From: JAGMXM01 sp964458325
Lineage (GTDB): Bacteria > Verrucomicrobiota > Verrucomicrobiia > Limisphaerales > UBA1319
Direction: 5' to 3'
DNA: 34,125 nucleotides
Assembly (NCBI GenBank): GCA_964458325.1
Contig: CAYWIM010000049.1
Coordinates: forward strand, 1-34,125
Below the pieces are notes generated by a model that made no database searches, was not told where the DNA came from, and worked only from the letters and a program-made list of their open reading frames with translations. Both the position numbers and the translations under genes were made by a program. This document shows, one piece after another, positions 24,197 through 30,224 of the stretch (its first letter is position 1; each line of letters begins with the position of its first letter).

Positions 24197-25396
24197 ATGA
24201 AAAGACCTTCGCTGCTGGTCATTTTCCTGACGGTGTTCATTGACCTGATCGGATTCGGGATCGTGATGCCTCTGCTCCCCCTGTATAGCCAGCGGTTCGG
24301 CGCTTCCGGAGTGACGATCGGGCTGATCATCGCATCGTTCTCCGTCATGCAGTTTCTCTTCTCCCCCTACTGGGGACGATTGTCCGACCGGATCGGGCGC
24401 CGCCCCGTCCTGCTCATCAGCCTGGCGGGCGGCGCCATCGCCTATGGCATCTTCACGTGGGCTTCGGCCCTCGGCGGCCGGCACGGGCTCTGGCTGCTCC
24501 TGTTGTCCCGCGGCTTCGCCGGCGCCTGCGGCGGCAACATCAATGTCGTCCAGGCCTACATCGCCGACATCACCCCGCCCGAACAGCGCTCGGCGCGAAT
24601 GGGCCTGGTCGGCATGGCATTCGGCCTGGGCTTCATCTTCGGCCCCTTGCTCGGAGGATTGAGCCGGCCCTACGGCCTGGCGGCTCCCGGCTGGGTCGCC
24701 GTCGCCCTCTGCACCGCCAACTTCCTCCTCGCCTGCCTCGTCCTGCCGGAGAGCCGCCGCCCATCCTCCGACCACGTGCCCCCGCGCCCTCGGATCAGCC
24801 AGTGGACCCATACGCTGGCCCAGCCGGGTGTGGGCTTGTTGATCGGGCTGTTCTTCCTGGCTACGTTCTGTTTCGCGTGCTATGAGACCACCCTCGCCCT
24901 CCTGGTCGAGCATACCTTCCATTTCGACGAGGTCCATGTCAGTTATCTGTTCGCCTTCAGCGGCGTTCTCTCGGCCCTCATCCAGGGCGGCCTCATTCGC
25001 CGCCTGGTCCATCGCCTGGGCGAACCGCGCCTCATCGCCGTCAGCTTCGCGGTCATCGGAGCGAGCCTGATCGGCTTGCCGTTCGCGCGTTCGCTGCCCG
25101 CGCTGCTGGGCGCGCTGGCGCTGCTGGCCTTGGGTTCGGGCATCAATCGCCCCCCCATCTTCGGCCTCATCTCGATGTTCACCTCGGAGCGCGAGCAGGG
25201 GGCCAACCTGGGCGTCGCCCAGAGCGCCGGCAGCCTGGCCCGGATCCTGGGACCCCTGTTCGCCAGCGGGCTGTTCGAATGGCATCCGACCCTCCCCTAT
25301 CTCCTCTGCGGTGGCGTTGCCCTGGCGAGCGGTTTTCTCGCCTCGCATCGCCTCCGCCATGCGTTCCTCCGCCGCGATCCCCCCCCATCCGACTAA
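24197..25396 (+). CDS. Major facilitator superfamily drug/proton antiporter (TetA-like)
   Basis: The true start is the ATG at 24197; the same frame stays open upstream but only reads the shadow of the TolC gene. The 399-aa protein has about twelve transmembrane segments. The first is DLIGFGIVMPLLPLY, with the conserved Asp of the TetA/multidrug group. Loop 2-3 carries motif A, GRLSDRIGRRPVLL. RGFAGACGGNINVVQAYIAD and FGLGFIFGPLLGG are typical of TetA-type 12-TM exporters. It likely exports a small molecule against protons; the substrate is unknown, and a role in tetracycline resistance should not be assumed. Its stop overlaps the convergent galE stop by 4 bp. Confidence 0.88.
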   Translation: MKRPSLLVIFLTVFIDLIGFGIVMPLLPLYSQRFGASGVTIGLIIASFSVMQFLFSPYWGRLSDRIGRRPVLLISLAGGAIAYGIFTWASALGGRHGLWLLLLSRGFAGACGGNINVVQAYIADITPPEQRSARMGLVGMAFGLGFIFGPLLGGLSRPYGLAAPGWVAVALCTANFLLACLVLPESRRPSSDHVPPRPRISQWTHTLAQPGVGLLIGLFFLATFCFACYETTLALLVEHTFHFDEVHVSYLFAFSGVLSALIQGGLIRRLVHRLGEPRLIAVSFAVIGASLIGLPFARSLPALLGALALLALGSGINRPPIFGLISMFTSEREQGANLGVAQSAGSLARILGPLFASGLFEWHPTLPYLLCGGVALASGFLASHRLRHAFLRRDPPPSD

Positions 25397-26364
25397 TCTT
25401 CGTAGCCCCGCGGGTGATCCCGGCGCCAGCGCCACGCGGAGGCCACGATCTCATCCAGGCTCGGATGCATCGGCCGCCAGCCCAGGTCGGCCTTGGCCTT
25501 CTCGGCGGCGGCCACCAGCACGGGAGGATCCCCGGGCCGGCGCGGCTTCTCCACCACCGGGATCGTCCGCCCCGTCACCCTCTCGCATGCCCGAATCACC
25601 TCCCGCACTGAATACCCGTCCCCGTTGCCCAGATTGTAAAACCCGCTCGGCCCCGACCCCATCGCCCGGACGTGCGCATCCGCCAGATCCACCACGTGGA
25701 TGTAATCCCGCACGCACGTGCCATCCGGCGTGGGATAATCCACGCCGTAGACTTCCGCCGCCGGCGCCTGCCCCAGCGCCACTCCCAAAATCCGGGGGAT
25801 CAGATGGGTCTCCAGCCGATGATGCTCCCCGCAGCGCGCAGTCGCACCCGCCGCGTTGAAATACCGGAACGCCACATACTCGAGCCCGTGAATCTGGCGA
25901 TACCACTCGAGCACCCGCTCGAACATCCGCTTCGATTCCCCGTAGGGATTGATCGGCCGCTGCGGGGTCTCCTCGCCAATCGGCACGCGATCCGGCATCC
26001 CATAGGTCGCACAGGTCGAGCTGAACACCACCTTCCGCGCCCCCGTTTCGACCATGGCTTCGAGCAGGTTCAGCCCATGGGCGACGTTGTTGCGGAAATA
26101 TTTGCCCGGATTCTTCATCGATTCTCCCACCAGGGCGGAGGCGGCAAAATGGATGACCGCTTCCGCCCGGCTCGACCGGAGCGCCGCCGCCGCCTCCTCC
26201 CGGTCGCTCAGACAGCCCACGATGAACCGCGCCCGCGGATCCACCGCCGACCGATGACCCTCGGCCAGATTGTCGAACACGGCGACCTCATGGCCCGCAT
26301 CGAGCAGAACCTCGACGCACACCGATCCGATATACCCCGCCCCGCCAGTGACCAGCACGTTCAT
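25393..26364 (-). CDS. galE: UDP-glucose 4-epimerase
   Basis: Read from the ATG at 26364 the protein has 323 residues; the 14 upstream codons in frame do not resemble the family. It is an extended short-chain dehydrogenase: NAD-binding GGAGYIG at about 8-14, DNL near 32-34, the catalytic SSTCATYG region at about 115-122 and YGESK (Tyr-x3-Lys). RYFNAAGA and CVRDYIHVVDLA are hallmarks of GalE. It interconverts UDP-glucose and UDP-galactose in the cytoplasm, giving galactose units for surface glycans, which fits the nearby glycosyltransferase and flippase genes. Related epimerases acting on N-acetyl sugars share these motifs, so substrate range is not certain. Confidence 0.93.
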   Translation of the reverse strand: MNVLVTGGAGYIGSVCVEVLLDAGHEVAVFDNLAEGHRSAVDPRARFIVGCLSDREEAAAALRSSRAEAVIHFAASALVGESMKNPGKYFRNNVAHGLNLLEAMVETGARKVVFSSTCATYGMPDRVPIGEETPQRPINPYGESKRMFERVLEWYRQIHGLEYVAFRYFNAAGATARCGEHHRLETHLIPRILGVALGQAPAAEVYGVDYPTPDGTCVRDYIHVVDLADAHVRAMGSGPSGFYNLGNGDGYSVREVIRACERVTGRTIPVVEKPRRPGDPPVLVAAAEKAKADLGWRPMHPSLDEIVASAWRWRRDHPRGYED

Positions 26365-26428
26365 GGCGCGCACTCTACCCCAGGCCATCCGGAATGGCAC
26401 GATCAATCGTGTCCCATAGGCCTTCCCG

Positions 26429-26455
26429 TTGCATTATTTCCCCGCAGCGTATACA
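26429..26455 (+). promoter_or_regulatory. Candidate promoter of the threonine aldolase gene
   Basis: TTGCAT (26429-26434) and TATACA (26450-26455) lie 15 bp apart, giving a start near 26462 and a leader of about 31 bases. The -10 box is good; the spacing is short. Confidence 0.35.
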
Positions 26456-26492
26456 AAAGCCGCCGTAGGCCTGCCTCGCGCGCCGGCCACCG

Positions 26493-27584
26493 ATGCACAT
26501 CATGAACCCCGATATCAAGATCCGCCGCCAGTTCGCCAGCGACAACTACGCCGGGATCTGCCCCGAAGCCTGGGAAGCTCTCGCCGCCGCCAACCGCAGC
26601 CATGCCCGCAGCTACGGCGATGACCCCTGGACCGATCAGGCCTCCGACCGGATCCGCGACCTCTTCGAAACCCAGTGCGAGGTCTTCTTCGTCTTCAACG
26701 GCACCGCCGCCAACTCGCTCGCCCTGGCTTCCCTCTGCCACTCCTTCCACAGCATCCTCTGCCACGATATCGCCCACATCGAAACCGACGAGTGCGGCGC
26801 CCCCGAGTTCTTCTCCAATGGGACCAAGGTCCTCCTCGTGCCCGGCCCCGATGGCAAGCTCGAACCCGCCGCCCTCGAGCGCATGGTCCGCCGCCGCTCC
26901 GACATCCATTATCCGAAACCCAAGGTCCTGAGCATCACCCAGGCGACCGAGCTGGGCACCGTCTACTCCGTCGACGAGCTCCGCGCTCTCGGGGATCGCG
27001 CCCGCGCCCTTGGCCTCCGGGTCCATATGGACGGCGCCCGCTTCACCAACGCAGTCGCCGAGCTCGGGGTCGCTCCCAAGACAATCTCCTGGCAGGCCGG
27101 CGTCGATGTCCTCTGCCTCGGCGGCACCAAGAACGGCATGCCCCTCGGAGAAGCCGTGGTCTTCTTTGATCCCCACATGGCCGCCGAATTCGATTACCGA
27201 TGCAAACAGGCCGGCCAGCTCGCGTCCAAAATGCGGTTCCTCGCCGCCCCCTGGATCGGCATGCTCGAGGACCGCGCGTGGCTCCGCCATGCTGCCCACG
27301 CCAACCGCATGGCCGCCCGGCTCCATGAAAAGATCCGCGCCCTCCCCGGCCTTCAGGTGCTGTTCCCCCGGCAGGCCAATTCGGTCTTCGTTCAGCTCCC
27401 CCCCGCCGCCATCGAGTCCATGCACGCCCGCGGCTGGCTGTTCTATACGTTCATCGGCCAGGGCGGCTGCCGCTTCATGTGCTCCTGGGACACCACCGAG
27501 CAGGACGTGGATGCCTTTGCGGCCGATCTGGCGGAATCGCTGGCGCCCGGCGCCCTGCCATCCGGCGATCGGCTCACAGCGTAG
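26493..27584 (+). CDS. Low-specificity threonine aldolase / beta-eliminating lyase family PLP enzyme
   Basis: The 363-aa protein is a fold-type I PLP enzyme. The N-terminal FASDNYAGICPEAWEAL, FNGTAANSLAL, the HIETDECGAPEFF region, HMDGARFTNA and the PLP lysine in LGGTKNGMPLGEAVVFF (Lys213) match the low-specificity L-threonine aldolase group. It would cleave threonine or allo-threonine to glycine and acetaldehyde. The related tryptophanase/tyrosine phenol-lyase families share the fold but not these motifs. ATGs at 26493 and 26502 are both possible starts. It is a single gene, divergent from galE and convergent with ribBA, with a stop-codon hairpin. Confidence 0.9.
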   Translation: MHIMNPDIKIRRQFASDNYAGICPEAWEALAAANRSHARSYGDDPWTDQASDRIRDLFETQCEVFFVFNGTAANSLALASLCHSFHSILCHDIAHIETDECGAPEFFSNGTKVLLVPGPDGKLEPAALERMVRRRSDIHYPKPKVLSITQATELGTVYSVDELRALGDRARALGLRVHMDGARFTNAVAELGVAPKTISWQAGVDVLCLGGTKNGMPLGEAVVFFDPHMAAEFDYRCKQAGQLASKMRFLAAPWIGMLEDRAWLRHAAHANRMAARLHEKIRALPGLQVLFPRQANSVFVQLPPAAIESMHARGWLFYTFIGQGGCRFMCSWDTTEQDVDAFAADLAESLAPGALPSGDRLTA

Positions 27585-27600
27585 TCTCTGTCGAGCCGAT
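27568..27600 (+). terminator. Stop-codon hairpin of the threonine aldolase gene
   Basis: ATCGGCTC then ACAG (27568-27579) pairs with CTGT (27588-27591) and, after one bulged C, GAGCCGAT (27593-27600). The stem is 12 bp with an 8-base loop that contains the TAG stop (27582-27584). No U-tract follows on either strand. It may act on both convergent transcripts (this gene and ribBA). A GC-rich stretch with CGGCGCGCC follows at 27609-27617, which resembles short repeats I associate with verrucomicrobial genomes; that is recall, not shown here. Confidence 0.4.
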
Positions 27601-27659
27601 AAGAACGTCGGCGCGCCTTCGCGCGCGCTGGCGCTGACACCCAGCATGCGGCTGCCCCG

Positions 27660-28859
27660 TCAAAGCAGATGCCCCATCTTGAGCCGCTTGGTGGCCAGAT
27701 ATTTCGCGTTGTGAGGATTCGGCGGCACCCGGATCGGCACCTGCTCCACAACCTCGAGCCCGTGTCCCTGGAGCCCCACGATCTTGCGGGGGTTGTTGGT
27801 CAATAAACGAATCCGCCGCACACCCAGATCCGCCAGAATCATCGCGCCCAAACCGTATTCGCGCAGATCCATCGGATAGCCCAGCTTGAGGTTGGCCTCG
27901 ACAGTGTCCAATCCTTTCTCCTGGAGCTTGTAGGCGCGGATCTTCGCGCCCAAACCGATCCCGCGTCCCTCCTGGCGCATGTAGATCAGGACCCCGCGGC
28001 CTTCCTCGGCGATCTGACGCAATGCTTGCCGCAGCTGCATCCCGCAGTCGCACCGCCGCGATCCGAACACATCCCCCGTCAAACACTCGCTGTGCACCCG
28101 AACCAGAACCGGTTTGGACCCCGCCACCGAACCCATCACCAAGGCCAAGTGCTGACCCCCGTCGGTCCGCGCCGAATATAGATATAGATCGAAATCGCCC
28201 AGATCGGTCGGCATCCGCACCATCTCCTCCCGCTCCACCAGCTTCTCGCGGGCGCGCCGGTACTGAATCAATTCCTCGATCGCCCCGATCTTGAGCCGAT
28301 GCCTCCGCGCAAACCGAAGCAGCTCCGGCATCCGCGCCATCGATCCGTCCTCGCTCATGATCTCGCAGATCATGCCCACGGGCAGGCATCCGGCCTGCTT
28401 GATAAGGTCCACCGCCGCCTCCGTGTGCCCCGCCCGCTGCAGCACCCCGCCTGGCTTCGCGCGCAGCGGAAATACGTGCCCGGGCTGCACCAGATCGCTC
28501 GGGCCCGCCGCCGGATCCGCCAGCACCCGGATCGTCCGCGCCCGGTCCGGCGCGCTGATCCCTGTCGTGATCCCCGACGCCGCATCCACGCTCACCTGGA
28601 AATCCGTCCGGTGCGCCTCTCGGTTCTGCACCACCATCTGCTCGATCCCCAGCTGCTTCAGGCGCTCGGAGGTCGTCGGCACGCAGATCAATCCACGGCC
28701 GCACTTGGCCATGAAATTCACCGCCTCGGGCGTCACGTGCTCCGCCGCCATCACCAGGTCCCCTTCGTTCTCCCGGTCGGCGTCGTCCACCAAAATGACC
28801 ATCCGGCCCCGCCGCAAATCGGCAATGACCGACTCCATCGAATGAAATGGTCGTCTCAT
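27660..28859 (-). CDS. ribBA: Bifunctional 3,4-dihydroxy-2-butanone-4-phosphate synthase / GTP cyclohydrolase II
   Basis: The 399-aa protein contains a RibB half (about 8-205) with DDADRENEGDLV, RTDFQVSVDA and GHTEAAVDL. The RibA half (about 208-395) has SECLTGDVFGSRRCDCG, providing the zinc cysteines, and RQEGRGIGL and LLTNNPRKI. The two activities start riboflavin synthesis: RibB makes the four-carbon unit from ribulose 5-phosphate, and RibA opens GTP. All key motifs are intact. The start at 28859 has GGGAAAG about 7 bases upstream; an internal ATG (28838) would still leave the RibB core complete. No other rib genes are nearby, and no FMN riboswitch is recognisable; a small hairpin lies in the leader. 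A weak leftward promoter candidate is TTGCGG (28942-28937), 18 bases, CAGAAT. Confidence 0.96.
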   Translation of the reverse strand: MRRPFHSMESVIADLRRGRMVILVDDADRENEGDLVMAAEHVTPEAVNFMAKCGRGLICVPTTSERLKQLGIEQMVVQNREAHRTDFQVSVDAASGITTGISAPDRARTIRVLADPAAGPSDLVQPGHVFPLRAKPGGVLQRAGHTEAAVDLIKQAGCLPVGMICEIMSEDGSMARMPELLRFARRHRLKIGAIEELIQYRRAREKLVEREEMVRMPTDLGDFDLYLYSARTDGGQHLALVMGSVAGSKPVLVRVHSECLTGDVFGSRRCDCGMQLRQALRQIAEEGRGVLIYMRQEGRGIGLGAKIRAYKLQEKGLDTVEANLKLGYPMDLREYGLGAMILADLGVRRIRLLTNNPRKIVGLQGHGLEVVEQVPIRVPPNPHNAKYLATKRLKMGHLL

Positions 28860-28883
28860 ACAGTCTTTCCCGCCACCCGTCTC

Positions 28884-28905
28884 TGCCGCACCTCTCCTTG
28901 CGGCA
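28884..28905 (-). promoter_or_regulatory. Leader hairpin of ribBA with an AGGAGAGG loop
   Basis: Read leftward, TGCCGCA and TGCGGCA form a 7-bp stem around the loop AGGAGAGG, 25-46 bases before the ribBA ATG. The loop is Shine-Dalgarno-like but too far away to serve this start directly. It may be a stand-by ribosome site or a protein target; no function is known. Confidence 0.3.
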
Positions 28906-28944
28906 AATCGCTATTCTGGTGAACCATGCCGGCCCACCGCAAAC

Positions 28945-28976
28945 AAAAAATCCCGGCTGCACGAGCCAGCCGGGAT
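28945..28976 (-). terminator. Rho-independent terminator of the Cys/Ala-rich protein gene
   Basis: Read leftward, ATCCCGGCTG (28976-28967) pairs perfectly with CAGCCGGGAT (28959-28950) around a 7-base loop, followed by a run of six T (28950-28945). It lies 20 bases after the stop codon at 28996. This is the only textbook intrinsic terminator in the window. Confidence 0.85.
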
Positions 28977-28995
28977 GCGTTGGAATCGGATGATT

Positions 28996-29502
28996 TCAGA
29001 GACCCGCCGAGCGGCTCGTCAGCAGGACGGCCCCTTTGACGGGCGGTTGCGCCTTCTTCACCTCCCCAGCCGGCCGCACCGCCGCCGGACATTGGCCCGC
29101 AGCCCCCGCCTTGTTCACAGCGGGGCATGTCCCGGCCACCACCCCCGCCTTCCCTGCCGCACACCCCGCCGGCTTGGCCCCCGCCTTCGGACAGCCCTCC
29201 GGGACCGCCGCACAGGCCGCTGACCGCACTCCGCAGGCACCCTTGCCCAATTGGGCCGCAACGGGACACCCTTCGGATGGCCCGGCGGGACACGGACATG
29301 CCGCTGCGCACGCTTTCTCGCACGCCGCCGGGGCCCCGCACGCGCCGCCCGACACCGCCGTGGCCGCCGTCACCGCCGTCGGACATGGAACCGCGCAACA
29401 TCCCTGGCCGGCCTTGGCCCCGGCTTCGCCGCCTGCCTGGCCGATCTGAAGCCCAGCCCAAACCGCCACCGCCACCACCAATAATGTCTTTTTCATGCTC
29501 AT
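28996..29502 (-). CDS. Small secreted Cys- and Ala-rich protein, function unknown
   Basis: The 168-aa protein starts MSMKKTLLVVAVAVWAGL, a signal peptide cleaved near residue 23 (QAGG). The mature part is Ala/Gly/Pro-rich with 15 cysteines, often in the forms GCP, ACG and CPCP, and almost no aromatic residues. A second ATG two codons downstream (29496) is equally possible; AGAAAG precedes both. No known domain is recognised. The spacing suggests metal binding (a metallothionein-like role in the periplasm) or a disulfide-bonded surface protein; both are guesses. It is a single gene with its own strong-looking promoter and a clear terminator, so it is probably well expressed. Confidence 0.65.
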   Translation of the reverse strand: MSMKKTLLVVAVAVWAGLQIGQAGGEAGAKAGQGCCAVPCPTAVTAATAVSGGACGAPAACEKACAAACPCPAGPSEGCPVAAQLGKGACGVRSAACAAVPEGCPKAGAKPAGCAAGKAGVVAGTCPAVNKAGAAGQCPAAVRPAGEVKKAQPPVKGAVLLTSRSAGL

Positions 29503-29534
29503 TTCACTTTCTATTTTAAGTTAATGTTACGCGG

Positions 29535-29563
29535 AAAGTAAGTCACGTGAATGACCTTGTCAA
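29535..29563 (-). promoter_or_regulatory. Promoter of the Cys/Ala-rich protein gene
   Basis: Read leftward, a perfect TTGACA (29563-29558) is followed after 17 bp by TACTTT (29540-29535). The spacer contains the palindrome TCACGTGA (29543-29550), a possible operator. Transcription would start near 29528, about 26 bases before the ATG. Confidence 0.55.
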
Positions 29564-29577
29564 ATGGAGGGCGCCTC

Positions 29578-29596
29578 CGCCCGATCCTATCGGGCG
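29578..29596 (-). terminator. Stop-codon hairpin of the GNAT gene
   Basis: CGCCCGAT and ATCGGGCG pair perfectly (8 bp) around a 3-base loop, and the TAG stop (complement of 29587-29589) lies across loop and stem. No U-tract follows, and the promoter of the next gene begins only about 15 bases downstream. Confidence 0.4.
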
Positions 29597-30126
29597 CTCG
29601 AACGCCGGTGGCGCGGCCGGGGATGATCGTCGAGGTTGCACGACAGATAGACGTGCCGGAGCGAATGACCGAACCCGTGCTTCTCGAAAAAAGCCAGGGC
29701 GTCGGTGTTCTCTTCGTCGGTGTCCACCAGCATCATGCGCGCCTCCCGTTCGAGAAACAGCTCGGTCAGCCGTCCCAGGAGGCGCGAGGCGATGCCGCTT
29801 CGTTTCCAGCCGGGCCGGACTCCCAGCCATTCCACCCAGCCGTATCGCCAGGCGTTCCGGGGCTTTTCCATGATGCGCCCCAGGGCGAATCCGATGATTT
29901 CGCCGCGCGCCTCGGCCACCAGGCAGGTCTCGTCGTCGGTGCCAAAGAGCGTGACGACCTCATGCTCATCCCACGAACGATACAGCGTGGGCAGCTTATC
30001 GGCGGTGAACAGCTCTTGCCCCAAGGCAAACACCACCGGCAAGTCGTTCAATTTCATCTCGCGCACCTCGACGGGGGCCGGCTCTGGCCTGCCCCGGCTT
30101 CGACGCGCCTTTTCGTTCTCGCTCAT
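29587..30126 (-). CDS. GNAT family N-acetyltransferase
   Basis: The 179-aa protein has an Arg-rich N-terminal tail (1-20) and then the GNAT fold: VREMKLNDLPVVFALGQ (beta1-alpha1), CLVAEARGEIIGFALGR (beta2-3), and YGWVEWLGVRPGWKRSGIAS. The last contains the acetyl-CoA loop R-x-x-x-G-I-A. NTDALAFFEKHGF near the end is the usual GNAT motif B. It transfers an acetyl group to an amine; the substrate, small molecule or protein N-terminus, cannot be told. It lies 98 bp downstream of alaS on the same strand, so it may be read from alaS or from its own promoter. Its stop codon sits in a perfect hairpin. Confidence 0.88.
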   Translation of the reverse strand: MSENEKARRSRGRPEPAPVEVREMKLNDLPVVFALGQELFTADKLPTLYRSWDEHEVVTLFGTDDETCLVAEARGEIIGFALGRIMEKPRNAWRYGWVEWLGVRPGWKRSGIASRLLGRLTELFLEREARMMLVDTDEENTDALAFFEKHGFGHSLRHVYLSCNLDDHPRPRHRRSSAR

Positions 30127-30224
30127 AATCGAATCAGGAACACGCCTGGCTCAAAAAGAAATTCCCGTCCCCCTGACAGGGCATCCGTTTCATTGGACGC
30201 CACCTCAGCCTGTTTCCATTCATG

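Noticed and set aside
24300..25300. Tetracycline resistance determinant
   Set aside because: The MFS protein has TetA-like motif A, but these are shared by many multidrug and metabolite exporters, so a specific resistance claim is not supported.
22945..25435. Two long leftward frames opposite the TolC and MFS genes
   Set aside because: Their composition is Gly/Glu/Ala-rich without domains; both strands cannot be coding here, and the rightward genes carry clear family motifs.
28860..28945. FMN riboswitch ahead of ribBA
   Set aside because: The leader is under 90 bases, overlaps the terminator of the preceding gene, and lacks the conserved multi-helix core.
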